This document shows, one piece after another, positions 32,432 through 43,100 of a stretch of DNA of 64,000 nucleotides. Under the pieces are notes generated by a model. That model did no database searches. It was not told where the DNA came from and saw only the letters and a list, made by a program, of their open reading frames with translations. Numbering within the stretch: the stretch's first letter is position 1; every line of letters begins with the position of its first letter. A program made the position numbers and the translations under genes. This stretch comes from Cololabis saira. Taxonomy: Eukaryota; Chordata; Actinopteri; Beloniformes; Belonidae. Where the stretch lies: contig NC_084592.1 in assembly GCF_033807715.1 (NCBI RefSeq), positions 22,196,501 to 22,260,500 on the forward strand. The letters are read 5' to 3'.

Positions 32432-33826
32432 CTAGCGCCGTCTCCCCCGGCCTCTGGACGTGCCGCGGGGGCGATGGTCGAGGCCAACACCCCGACGCTG
32501 CTGGGGCGGTCCGCGCACAGGGGGGCGAAACCCCCCGGCAGGCTGTCCAACGGGCCGTTGGGAGCTGCGCTGGCTCCTGCGGGCAGGAGGCTGGGGGCGA
32601 CGTCCAGGGGCGGACGAAGGGCCCCTCGGTGTACTGGAAGCGGGCGCCCTCCTGTGAAGGTGCACCAGTCGCTGCCTGGTCTCATCGGCCAGGGCGGTGC
32701 GGTTCAGAGCTTCCAGGGCAGTTGCCCCAAACAGCTCCCCCGGTTCTGCCGGTGCCTGACGAAGAACCCTACGAGCAGTCTCTGTCAGGGGTGACTGCGC
32801 CAGCCAGACATGACGGCGCGTGTGCACCAGGGTGGACATCAGCCGCCCCAGTTCCCTCGTCTGGGAGGCAAAAGCCTGTAGGGACACATCACACAAGTCC
32901 CGTGTGGAATCATCCACCTGTGCATCCTGCAGGGAGGTGGAGAGGGCCAGTAGCAGATGAGAAAGGGTGTTCCCCAGCCGGCCGATGCGCGCCGCTGTTT
33001 CATAAGCCCTACAAATATGCCCATCAGTAACCCTACACTGGGTAGAGGGGCACTTGGGATCTGGCTTCAGAGCCTCATCAGGAGCCACTATCAGTGCTGC
33101 AATGGAGGGCTCGATGGGGGGCATGTGGTGGAGACCAGCCACTGCAGCGTCCTCCATCGCCGTCAGAGCACGGTCATCAGCTGTTAGCCTGGAGAGGGCT
33201 GTGACATCTCTCCAGCATGAGTGCAGCTCCCTCAAAAAATCCGACGAAGGCGGAATGGTGAATTCCACCGGAGAAGGATTGCGCCTGTGGAAGGCGCTAG
33301 AGGCCACCTCCGCACGCGGTGCATCCAGCTGCAAGTGTGCCAGGGCAGTGCGGATAATGCTCTGCACGGAGGAACAAACCGTCCCCTCCCGAGAGCTCTG
33401 GGCAGATGAGTGCGAGGAGAACCCCGAGCGCTGTGAGGCCGGGTCCCCTGATGACACGTTGAACTGGCTCGCCGAGGCTGCAATGGAGATTGCGTCCTCT
33501 GGCAGCGGCGGTGGCGACCCCAGAGCAAACTCTGGCACGGCAGGTTCCACCTGGCCAGTACCAGGTTGCAGATTGAGGAGGAGCGCCTTCATCTGCTCCA
33601 TGTCGGCAGCCAAGCGATCTACCTTCGAGGAGAGCTGGCTCGTCATCCGCCGTCGTTTGGGGGCCCCCACCACTCTCTTCGCCGATCGCTTCAGCGAAGA
33701 CCCCGGCTGGGATGAGGGGAGGCTGGCCGACGGCCCCGGCTGCTCAGGGCCCAGGCATGACACGCAGAGGTCCTGGTCAACCGCAGGATCCAGGGAGGCC
33801 ATGCACCCTGGGCATGAACGCTCCAT
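32432..33826 (-). CDS. DIRS gag-like protein
   Basis: This 464-residue frame runs from the ATG at 33826. It opens with MERSCPGCMASLD and CVSCLGPEQ, a CxxC...CxxC pair typical of DIRS gag N-termini. A basic segment (KRVVGAPKRRR), a coiled-coil-like stretch (SSKVDRLAADMEQMK), a conserved mid-region and an Arg/Gly-rich C-terminus (RGTSRGRGRRR) suited to nucleic-acid binding follow. The frame is open 38 codons further upstream, but only through the tandem repeat array and without an ATG. Confidence 0.75.
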   Translation of the reverse strand: MERSCPGCMASLDPAVDQDLCVSCLGPEQPGPSASLPSSQPGSSLKRSAKRVVGAPKRRRMTSQLSSKVDRLAADMEQMKALLLNLQPGTGQVEPAVPEFALGSPPPLPEDAISIAASASQFNVSSGDPASQRSGFSSHSSAQSSREGTVCSSVQSIIRTALAHLQLDAPRAEVASSAFHRRNPSPVEFTIPPSSDFLRELHSCWRDVTALSRLTADDRALTAMEDAAVAGLHHMPPIEPSIAALIVAPDEALKPDPKCPSTQCRVTDGHICRAYETAARIGRLGNTLSHLLLALSTSLQDAQVDDSTRDLCDVSLQAFASQTRELGRLMSTLVHTRRHVWLAQSPLTETARRVLRQAPAEPGELFGATALEALNRTALADETRQRLVHLHRRAPASSTPRGPSSAPGRRPQPPARRSQRSSQRPVGQPAGGFRPPVRGPPQQRRGVGLDHRPRGTSRGRGRRR

Positions 33827-33829
33827 CAC

Positions 33830-34450
33830 AGGGACCGGTGGGAGAGGGAGCGGACACGCTGCCGTCACCACGGATGTGCTGGCAGGAGAGAGGAGCGGAC
33901 ACGCTGCCGTCCACACGAATGTGTCGGTGGGAGCGGTCACGCTGCCGTCACCACGGATGTGCCGGTGGGAGAGGGGAGCGGACGCGCTGCAGTCACCACG
34001 TAGGTGTCGGTGGGAGAGGGGAGCGGAAACGTTGCCGTCACCACAGCGAGCACGCTGCCGTCACCACCAATATGAAGGCGGGAGAGGGGAGGGCCACGCT
34101 ACCGTCAGCACGGATGTGTCAGTGGGAGAGGGGAGCGGAAACGCTGCCGTCACCACAGCGAGCACGCTGCCGTCACCACCGATATGCAGGTGGGAGAGGG
34201 GAGCAGCCACGCTACCGTCAATACGGGTGTGTCAGTGGGAGAGGGGAGCGGAAACGCTGCCGTCACCACAGCGAGCACGCTGCCGTCACCACCGATATGC
34301 AGGTGGGAGAGGGGAGCAGCCACGCTACCGTCAATATGGGTGTGTCAGTGGGAGAGGGGAGCGGAAACGCTGCCTTCACCACAGCGAGCACGCTGCCGTC
34401 ACCGCCAATATGCCGGCGGGAGAGGGGAGGGCCACGCTGCCGTCACCACG
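33830..34450. repeat. DIRS leader tandem repeats (113-bp period)
   Basis: Degenerate units of the form gggagaggggagcgg...cgctgccgtcaccac repeat throughout. Higher-order copies starting at gtcagtgggag occur at 34118, 34231 and 34344, a period of exactly 113 bp. The array lies just upstream of the gag start in the element's leader. Confidence 0.9.
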
Positions 34451-35213
34451 GCTATGAGAAAAGGCAAAAAAGGCGTCTTTACTCAAAAAGAAGAGAACAA
34501 TCCTCTCTTGTTTCTTTTCCCTTTTTTTTTTTTTTTAAGAAAAAAATAAAAAATAACTGCAAGGAAAAATAACAATATCACATCAGTAAGTGGGAGAGGG
34601 AGCAAATGCTGCCGTCACCCTGAACGAGCCGGTGGGAGAGGGAGCGGAAACGCTGCCGTCACCACGGCCGCAAAACAGGCAAAAAGGCGCTGTTCTTTTC
34701 CTTTCTTATATTATTATTTTTTTTTTTTTTAAAGAAAAAATAATCTGCAAGGAAAAAAATAATGTTGTCACTTTAATAAAGTGGGAGAGGGAGCGAAACG
34801 CTGCCGTCACCACAAGTGTGCCGGTGGGAGAGGGGCGTGGCCTTCACCACGGCTGTAAGAAGTGTTTTTTTTTTTTTTTTAGAAAAAAAAAATAATAATC
34901 CTTTTCTGTCTTCTCTTTTTTTTTTTTTGCAGAAAAAATAACTGCACAGAATAATATTCAGGTGTCGGGCGCAGCCTACAGCTTACCTTCTGCCAGCTGG
35001 CCCAGGGGGGCGGGGCGGGGAGACGCCGCCGCCGCCGCAACGAACACCAATAAATACTGCGTGGCCACAGCCTCTCGGAGGACGACAGAGATCGTTACTC
35101 CTACCTTACGGCACGAAGCTGCACAGAGGCCGGCGGTTTTAGGGAGGAAAGGAAGAAGCTTTCAACCAGCCTTCTATTTCCGTCCTGTACTTCAGCGCGA
35201 TGCGAGAAGAATG
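34451..35213. other. DIRS leader, low complexity
   Basis: Homopolymer T and A runs alternate with further single copies of the gggagag...gctgccgtcacc unit (about 34588-34670 and 34780-34860). A GC-rich patch at 35000-35040 includes gccgccgccgc. I see no gene. Confidence 0.7.
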
Positions 35214-35380
35214 AGGAGCCGATCCCATGCTTGACCCCGGAAGATATACCCCTTCCGGGGGTCATGCAGGGGTCACGGGTGACGTGACATTGTTGGTATT
35301 GTACTCGACATGCGCATGCGCGAGGGGAGATATCCAGTGCTTACAGCACCGCCTGGCGGTCAGTAGGGACGAAATAGAAC
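35214..35380. repeat. DIRS right inverted terminal repeat
   Basis: This is the inverted match of 29227-29392. It ends ggacgaaatagAAC, the AAC being shared with the insertion site. Confidence 0.9.
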
Positions 35381-35858
35381 TAATAAAACACTGATTAACT
35401 ACTGTTACAATAAAACATCTGCATTTATATTTAGGGGGGTCTCCAGAAGTCTTACAATACAATAATATCATATAATATACATATGTCTTTACACAATATT
35501 TTTGTGATATTAAATAGATTGCAATATGTTGCAATTTCTCTGCAAATTATTTATCAAAATGAAAACAATAAGATAGGCTATGTCTGTTCATCTGTTTTCA
35601 TTTTCATTGATGCACAGTTGTCAAACAAACCTATGCTTATGAAAACTCATGACAAACTGAACTGTTTGTGTTAAATACAGTAAGAAAAAGTTAATTTCAT
35701 TTTAGTAAAATATCAATTGTTAAGTATAGTAGTGTTAATAAGGGCTTGTGTGTTTACGGGGCGAGTTGGCACAGTATCTGCGTGCGAAATGTAGTGGGCC
35801 AGTCTGGACCAAAAAGTCCAGGGCCAAATTTTTGTCCCAGTCCAGGCCTGCTGAGCAA

Positions 35859-36618
35859 TGACCAACAATGGCAACATTTTGATTGTTTTTTTTTTCCATT
35901 ATTTCTTTATTTGTTTGTTCGTTTTGGTGAACACCTTGGTGTGTTGTTTTGCAGCACTTTTCCGGGGTTTGTCGCGTCTCTTCGCTCCGCCGCTCGCTAG
36001 ATGCTGCTGCAGCTGCGTCGCTGCAGAGGCCGGACTGCCGACGAAATACGAGCAGGCAGCCGCTCTGTTGTCATCCAAGCCTCCTATTTTTGTCTTTAAA
36101 CCGCGATCACAAGATAAATAACTCAATACGAACATCATTTCTCGGAGGAGGATGAGTCGGTATGTAAGAGATTTGTGCATCTAGTGTTAAGCTTGAATTA
36201 TGGTTCCGCGTTAAATCGACGCAGAACCCTATGCCGTAGGGTACGGCGTAGTTACGGCGTAGGTTACGCGGCGACGCACACCGTACGTCGCGCGTCGCCG
36301 CGTAACCCTACGCCGTAGTTCTGCGTCGTTGTAACGCGGGACCATAAATCAGCCTTTACTCGCTTCCGCGTCTTTTCTTGCTTATTGTTTGCTACGAATC
36401 GGGGCCCGCAGTATGCAGAAGACAAGCTGCTAAATAGGCTTTTTTTTTTTTAATATACAGTTTAAGATGTGCATGGTTAGAGGATCTGCTCAAATCGACT
36501 TCCTTCGCAGAAGATGGGCGTGTTTTCTGTTCTGCATGAGCTCAAATGCCTTACAAATCGTTTTTTCCCCATTCAGATCATGTGTGAAGGAGTCCCCCTC
36601 CCTCCTCTGTGCTTATAG
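35859..36618. other. Region upstream of zinc-finger exon
   Basis: This holds a moderately GC-rich stretch (about 35960-36060), a Harbinger-like MITE (36190-36355) and AT-rich sequence. It may contain a promoter or first exon of the zinc-finger gene (for example atgagtcg followed by gtatgt near 36150), but the phases do not join cleanly to the next exon, so I do not call one. Confidence 0.4.
36190..36355. mobile_element. Harbinger-like MITE
   Basis: This 166-bp palindromic element starts AGCTTGAATTATGGTTCC and ends ACCATAAATCAGCCT. TTA flanks it at 36187-36189 and 36356-36358. It belongs to the same family as 25000-25130 and 51671-51788. Confidence 0.75.
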
Positions 36619-37493
36619 ATGGGAGCATGCTGGATAAAACCAGTAACAAAGAGCTGCGGTCTGGGCTCTGCTCAGGCTGTGGATGCAGCATCCCTCTTCT
36701 GCCACAACCCGACTCTGACCCCGACTCCACTTCAGCTTCTTCAAAACAGCAGCAGCAGACGAACAAAGCAGTGAGTCCCTCCAGATGCGCGTCCTGCCAA
36801 GCGGGGAGCAGAATCCCCCCGAACGGAGGACGCCCAAACCGGCGAGTCCATCTAGACCCCCACAGCTGCAGCCTGTGCACCAAAACCTTCATCTCCTCTG
36901 CCCACCTGGCCCTTCACCCGGCCTCTCACAACAAGGAGAGGAAGTTTAAATGTAGCACCTGTGGCAAGTACTTCCACCAGTCCTCCCACCTGGTGGCCCA
37001 CCAGATAATCCACAGCGGAGACAGGCCCTTTAAGTGCCCCGAGTGCGGGAAGAGTTTCGGCCGTGCCTCGCATCTCAAGACGCACCGTCGGCTGCACACG
37101 GGCGAGAAGCCTTTCAAGTGCACCTACTGTGACAAGTCCTTCACCCAGAAGGCCGGGCTCCTCGCACACGTTCGTCTGCACACCGGGGAGAGGCCGTTCA
37201 AGTGCGAGCAATGCGGTCAGGGGTTTCGTTTACTGTCGCTCCTGCTTTCTCACAAGGCCCAGGAGGCCTCCGGACGGGCCAGACCGGCATCGGGGCCGTC
37301 GCGCCACCAGCCTCAGAGGACGGAGAGCTGCTCGGAGGATCTGAAGTGCGGCGTCTGCTGCCGCACCTTCGTGCGCTCATCCTACATCCGGCTGCACATA
37401 CGGCTCAACCGAGGTCAGCGACCTTATCACTCCAAAGTGTGCAACAAGACTTCACTTCTAGAGCCACAAGGTTGGGTGAAAGTTGAATTATGA
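36619..37493 (+). pseudogene. C2H2 zinc-finger gene, truncated at duplication junction
   Basis: An exon follows acceptor gcttatag. The first in-frame ATG is at 36627. The frame encodes a Ser/Gln-rich N-terminus and then C2H2 fingers: CSLCTKTFISSAHLALHPASH, three canonical fingers joined by TGEKPF/TGERPF linkers (FKCSTCGKYF, FKCPECGKSF, FKCTYCDKSF), and two weaker ones (FKCEQCGQGF, LKCGVCCRTF). A further finger starts YHSKVCNKTS and is cut at 37452. The last residues (LLEPQGWVKVEL) and the stop come from duplicated DIP2 3'UTR. A DNA-binding regulator is likely for the parent gene, which I do not recognise. It may still be transcribed. Confidence 0.8.
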
Positions 37494-38870
37494 TGATGAT
37501 AAATAATGTGCTGCATTTATGAGGCAAGTGTCTAATATGCTCATCTTAACCTCCCTCCTTGTTTGTTACATTGAATTGTAAAGATGCTCATCCTTGTACA
37601 TTGCTTCTCTTACTTCTGTGTGCACATCTCTTCAGAGACGGGCTCCAGCTTGCTGTAAGTATGTATAGATTTTGTGTAAATTATTAATAGACAAGGGGAC
37701 GACAGGAAGCCTGAAACACGGACTACATCTGGTATATCTGTGAACTTGTCCTTTACGTTGACAAAAAAGAAAAGAAGTTGCAGTGGATTCTCATGTGGGC
37801 GACACGAAGAGCCCTGCAAACGTTTTCAGAGTGAACGGACGGCGGGGAACTGGCCACTTCAGGGTGAGACGAAGCACACTCCAGCACAATGAAGAGACGG
37901 TTTAACTCTGGCAGCCGCTGAGTTGTCGCATCCTCCAGAGCAGACTTTTGTTGTTGATGTACGGAAAGATAATTTGTCTGATATATGGTTAGTTGTCATT
38001 ATTTTCATAACATGATTTCATAATGAATAAAAAGATAATTTTGACTGGTAATGTCTGTCTTTATTTGCAACTCAACACTCAAGCATGCTGCCCAGTATTA
38101 CCTGATTGCATTCACTTATTCGGGAATTATCGGTCAATGCGGAAGCCTTGGAAAAGGTTGTTTCCTTGTTGCACAGAAGTGAGTCCCAGCCAACATGGTG
38201 AGAGTTAAAGGGGGGGTAAGTAAACCATCATCTGCATGTCATGTGAAATTTCTATAACAAACCTGCTGTCCTGGGAAGACACTTCCTTTTGGCTTGCCTT
38301 TACTAAATAAACATTGCTAAATGATCAAGTAAGATTAGCAGTAAATAAATGAAATAAACGTGTTTCTCATTCAGACCTAATGATCAATATATCCAAATCA
38401 ATTATGCTGAAGTGAGCAATTATGATGGGGCAGTGATGGACGATTTCAGAAATAATCCAGTTGATAAGATTTTCAGGCTTATTTTTTTTCAGTTTTTTTT
38501 TTTTTTTTTTTAAGCATTGTTCTTTTTCAATAGTGGATTAAAGGTTTCACAAATTAAAAAATCTGTTTTAAAGAATTTATTTCCTTATGTAATCCAGACA
38601 AGATCTTTGAATCGTGACCTGGTCCAAGTTGGTTGATGAGCTCTGATTTGGCTCTTTATTTGTCTAACTTTAGTCCAAATTTAGCAACATATCTATCCTG
38701 GAAGTCTTCACTCATGGTGAACGTGAAAATGGGAAGAAAAATAATAAGAAGGTGAAACTGTCCTAAATAAACTTCATGATACAGAAACTTTGCTCACACA
38801 TAACATACATCGAGAAAGCTCAATAACACACAAGTAAATAAAAAGTACAAATAAACACATCTTCATACAG
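37494..38870. other. Duplicated DIP2 3'UTR and spacer
   Basis: This corresponds to about 5277-6640. It keeps the AATAAA of the DIP2 3'UTR at 38026-38031, which now lies about 530 bp downstream of the truncated zinc-finger frame. There is no gene here. Confidence 0.75.
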
Positions 38871-39623
38871 TATTTCGTTTTATTTTTAAATTTTCAAGTA
38901 AGATCTCCACAAACCTAAAATAATGGTGGCAACAATCACTGGCCCTTTCTCAAATAACTGTAAACAAAGATTATCTAACTGAGCAAGTAGTCATAAACAA
39001 TGAGCTATCAAAAAACATTTTACTTGACTAAAGTACTAAAAAAAAGTGGATTTTAGAACCAAATAAAAAAAAAGCATACTGTTTATCAAAAACATTAAAA
39101 CCATACAGTGTCTGTCATCTTAATCAGCGTCTTCTGCACAACTGCTCAGAACATCAAAACAAACATTATTCTTTCAATTCAATCACTTTAACAAATCAAG
39201 GCAGAACTTCACAAAGACTTTATGTTTGGCAGTGAGTCAATTGTGAAACATTTCCATTATTATTAAAAAGCAAGTTGCATTTTGCATGAAAATATCCACG
39301 TTTACAGGTATAAACTATAAAAGTGATCACACAGGTACTGAGAAGTCAAAAACATATGTATCGATAAAGTTTTAAAGTGATTGTGTTTTGTTAAAATATG
39401 TACAGGATTCATGTCATTAGTAATATTCTTCCATGCTTTAAATGATCATTGTTTATATTAATGATTCAGTGTAACAGTAAAGGTATTTGCCTTTTGACAA
39501 CAAACATGTTGCATGAAGTTCCGGCAGGTGTTCTGAGTTCAATTGTGAAATTGCTTTGCACTGGTATGTTTCCGTTATTGTCTTTCTGTCAGCAGTTTAG
39601 TACGTTACTCACAACGTGCAAAT
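38871..39623 (-). other. sacsin-like copy 2 3'UTR
   Basis: This corresponds to 6640-7397, with the minus-strand AATAAA kept (TTTATT at 38879-38884). If the premature stop at 40149 is used, the effective 3'UTR is longer by the whole HEPN-coding segment. Confidence 0.5.
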
Positions 39624-40148
39624 CTACATAACATATGTTTCTACTTTACTGAGAAGCTCAGATGCCTTTTTCAGAGCAGTCTTTGCATTCTCCAAACTGA
39701 ACTGTCCATTTGGTATGTGTGGATGTGGATGGCAGTTGGGATATTGAGTCTTTTTGCTGTCCACTCCCAGTGCCCTCAGATCGTCCACAATCTGAGGCAG
39801 GTCTTTCAGTTGAGAGTGATAGCTGGAAACGTTGTCTGCTGTGACAGAAATTGAGCTGCTGGTGGGCTGTCGACCATTTCTCCTATATTCTGCTGCAGTA
39901 AGAGCTTTTTCCACTGCTTGATGGACTTTAAACAGACACCACTCTGTGCTTCCGCCATCGGTGTCTTTTTGAGCTGTGTCAAGGTCGCAGCGAGCTTGGC
40001 GAAACCAGCGCTGGGCCTCCTCTTTGTTCGGCCTTGGAACGTTCGCGTTGTGGCTCCCAAAGTTGTAGGAATGGTAGTTGTAGGAATGGGAATTATATGA
40101 ACTGTGGCCCCTAAAGAATCTTTCTCCTCCACTTCTGTGATACCTGGC
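39624..40148 (-). pseudogene. HEPN-coding tail of sacsin-like copy 2, behind a stop
   Basis: 174 codons remain open in the same frame as the upstream exon, ending at the same TAG as copy 1. They encode the HEPN-type region (EEAQRWFRQARCDLD, FKVHQAVEKALTAAEYRRNG, LPQIVDDLRALG, ending LSKVETYVM). Only the TAG at 40149-40151 separates them from the main frame. Substitutions against copy 1 are few and mostly conservative, so the loss looks recent. Stop-codon readthrough or sequence error are alternatives. Confidence 0.85.
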
Positions 40149-43100
40149 CTACCGGTTCCCCTGTTTATAGAAGTCTCTGAAATTTGAGCTTCCACTTGAA
40201 GAGGATGGGCCTGAAGTTCTTACTTTGCCATTGGTGAGCTCTTCAACTTGATTCTTCAGATATTTAAATGCGTCAATGGCGAGCGACTCGCAGTCGTGAT
40301 TTTTGTCAGGATGCCATCGCAGGTACAGTCGCTTTATGCCCTTCTGCCTCTCCTCCAAAGAAAAATTCCAGATCTCAGCCAGACATCTGTCAATTTCCCT
40401 TTTAGCTTCATCTAAAGTGGTTGGTAATGGATTTTTTGTTGGCTGGGTTGAGCGTGGCGTTGCTCCTACCACCAGCTCCAGCTCCATGCAAGATGTGTTC
40501 CCTTCTGGTTTAACCTTCCTTTCTCGTTTAAACTGGTACAGGTCGAGATGACTGACTTCAACCGGTTCATCCTCTCCAATGTCAATCTTGTATCTGTTGG
40601 AATATTGTCCTTTGGGGCCTGGGAGGATTTCAACAATAACTGCAAGGACGTACTTGTTGTTGATGTTATAGCCCACATATTCCCCCTTTTCAAAGTTGTT
40701 GAGGAAGTTCATGTCAAATGAATCATGCCATTCTTCTGGAATATCCATCCCAGTGGCTGGTGGACTAAAAACAAGGTTTTCACTACTGCCACTATCAAGG
40801 ACCTCAAAGTCGGCCAGAGTTTTCTGAACATCTTGCAAGTCGTTGCACATGAGAAGTTGTCCAAGCACTGGGAAGTAAGTTGATGTCAAGTTGTTTCCTA
40901 AAAGAGCATTGATCTCCTTTGTCAATTTCATATTAACCCCATTTATCACTTTGGGAGACATGTCATCGTTGTGTTTTAGGTAAAAGGTGCAGCCTTGTTG
41001 CTCTCGCTTGACAAAAACATCTGTTTCTCTGATCGTTTTTTCAAGTGGCTGCTCGTCCAGCCACAGCATTGTTTCCAGGGTGTCGCAACACACAATCTGA
41101 ATGCTGCCAAAAGTCTTGTCACACATCGTAGAAGCTTCTTCTTGTGTTATTTTGCCCTCAGACTGGTGTCTCAGAAGGCAAATCAGACCACGTCGAAACT
41201 CTTTGGAGGAGAGATGTCTCTCAAACCAGCCGCTGAAGTCACAACCCGTCAAAAGCTCGCAGCGCCGCATGACTGAATCCACCAGTTTCTCGTGAGTGAT
41301 CTGAGGCAGCATCTTAGGCCGAAACCTCTGCGGCAGAAGCTGCACCAGCCGATGCTGCTCGTAGACGTCGCTGTCCAAATGACAGTTGCTGAGTTTCTCC
41401 AACAACAGGAAGTCATTCCCCAGAGCTTCTTCCAACCTTTTAATCTCAAAAACTGTGTCATTGTAGTAGAGCGAGCATGATGGGTACAACTTTCCATCCA
41501 CAGCAGGAAGATGCAACGTCTTAATGTCACCAGTGAGGACTTTGTTTCCTTGATTTTTGAGTAAGTGAAACAACTGCTCAACAGCTCGTTTTACAGTCTG
41601 GAGCTGGTTTCTGTTTGGTTGCGATTTGTCCAAAGAATCGTCATAAACCGCCTCCAGGACACTACAATACTGCCGTGCAGTAGCCTCGTCTGTAACGCCA
41701 GCATTCTTGAAGAAGGCTTTGTACACGGCATCCTTTGAGGGGATTTGGTACAAGTAAGGTCTGAAATCCAGGTCGTGATTGAGTGAGAGACACACATGAT
41801 CAGCTTTCACCAGTTGTCTGTCGTTTTCCACCAACACCAAAGGAAGACCAGCCAGTGGCTGTGCGTTAAAGCCCTGTCCTTGCAGGTGGGCGTACGAGCT
41901 ACGGAACACTTCAGCACGAGTTTTGATCAGCGCCACGGTTGTACATGGCGACTGACAGATGTTTCTTATGTTGCTGGTAACGCAGTCTGCAGGTGGTTGG
42001 TCATGAACACCTATATTTTTCATCATGTTTCGGGTTTTCTGTGAGACATAACGTGGTAGCTCTATAACTGGCATTGAGGACCAAATCAGATCTTGATGAT
42101 TACAATTGCTACTTATCAAAGATCCTCTGATCTTAACAGTAGTTCTCCCTGCAGCAAATGGTTGATGATAGTTGCAAAGTTCTTCTCTAATCTTCTCTGG
42201 AAAAATGAACTTGATGTCAGCTATGCTCTTCAGCAATTTCTCTCCTCCGTCTTTGTCATTGCTCACTTTGTCCAAAGCCACTCTGAAAAGCAACTCCGAT
42301 TTTTCCTTCAGTTCTTTGAGGTTGCCGTTTCCTTTTGCTTCTGTTTCTAACTGGAACGCAAAGTTGATGACCTCATCGTTTGACACTTCATGCTTCATTC
42401 CAAGCTCTCTGATGAGCTGCCTCGCTTGTGTGGTTTTATATTCATCCCCATCACACAAGTCAGTCCAAAATTTCGGAGGCACAAATCTTTCTTTAGGCGC
42501 CATTTTCTTATAAAGCTTGACAGTATCATCAAAGTAGTACGAGGCAGGTTCTAGTTTCCCTTGACAACTGTGAATCAGTTTCACTGTCTTCATTGAAGAG
42601 ATGATTTCATTCTTGTAGTTAGAATGATTAACATGATGACATAATGTCAGCAACAGCTTCAGACAGAGAAGAGTTTGCTTCTCAGTAAATCTGTGTACAT
42701 TGGGCAGAATGAACTTCATGAAATACTCCAAATCATCCAGGACTGGTATCTTCAGCATTTCTGACAGACTCAGGTTGTCTAGGCTGTTTTTGAGAAAAAT
42801 GCTGTTGCTCGTGGGCAGAGTGAACAAATCTTGAAATGTGCCAGAGTACATGCTGTTGAGGACAAACACCTTCTTAGATCCATCAATCCTCACTCGATCA
42901 CCGAGCGTGGTTTCAAACAATGGCAAGGATTTAAGCTTCCTCATGTACTCTTGTTTGTCTTTTGACATGGACAGTCCAGACTGCAGGAAGTTCTGAAACA
43001 CTTTCAGGTCATCATTTGAAAGTTGAGAGAACTTTGAGTGGCTGATGTTGTAGACCTGGTCCAATACTGAGGTTTTGTCATTCACTTCCATGAGCTCGGG

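Larger units (their letters stand above)
29205..35380 (-). mobile_element. Complete DIRS-type tyrosine-recombinase retrotransposon
   Basis: This 6.2-kb element is coded on the minus strand in the order gag, RT/RNase H, tyrosine recombinase. It has inverted terminal repeats (about 29227-29392 and 35214-35380) and an internal complementary region (29441-29535) that is the reverse complement of the joined right and left ends, which is the hallmark of DIRS elements. Both genomic junctions carry AAC (29202-29204 and 35378-35380) with no target duplication, as expected for recombinase-mediated insertion of a circle. All three reading frames are open, suggesting a recent insertion. Confidence 0.93.
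27536..35850. mobile_element. hAT element interrupted by DIRS insertion
   Basis: The left end is CAGGGGTGGATTGGCC and the right end is CCCAGTCCAGGCCTG (inverted: CAGGCCTGGACTGGG). Perfect 8-bp target duplications CTGAGCAA flank it at 27528-27535 and 35851-35858. The left 670 bp is also in copy 2 (60533-61206), so insertion predates the duplication. The interior holds an N-terminal coding fragment and the complete DIRS element; the transposase core is missing. Confidence 0.88.

Noticed and set aside
30715..32685. Long minus-strand frame upstream of the DIRS recombinase (open to 1,035 codons)
   Set aside because: It lies over the RT/RNase H ORF in another frame and is Pro/Ser/Arg-rich without recombinase motifs. 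Only the part from about 30714 down matches a tyrosine recombinase.
33830..34450. CRISPR-like or coding tandem repeat
   Set aside because: Period 113 bp, with diverged subunits and no unique spacers, in a vertebrate retrotransposon leader.
33054..34572. Plus-strand ORFs of 467 and 286 codons over the DIRS gag and leader
   Set aside because: They run antisense to gag and through the tandem repeats, giving repetitive peptides (VGEGS, HHSEHAAV). GC-rich repeat sequence keeps frames open by chance.
34962..35234. Plus-strand ORF in the DIRS leader
   Set aside because: It has no recognisable domain, is antisense to the element's coding direction, and overlaps the inverted terminal repeat.
36147..36162. 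Possible first coding exon of the zinc-finger gene (atgagtcg before gtatgt)
   Set aside because: Joining it to either downstream acceptor gives an early stop in the finger exon, so it is not supported.
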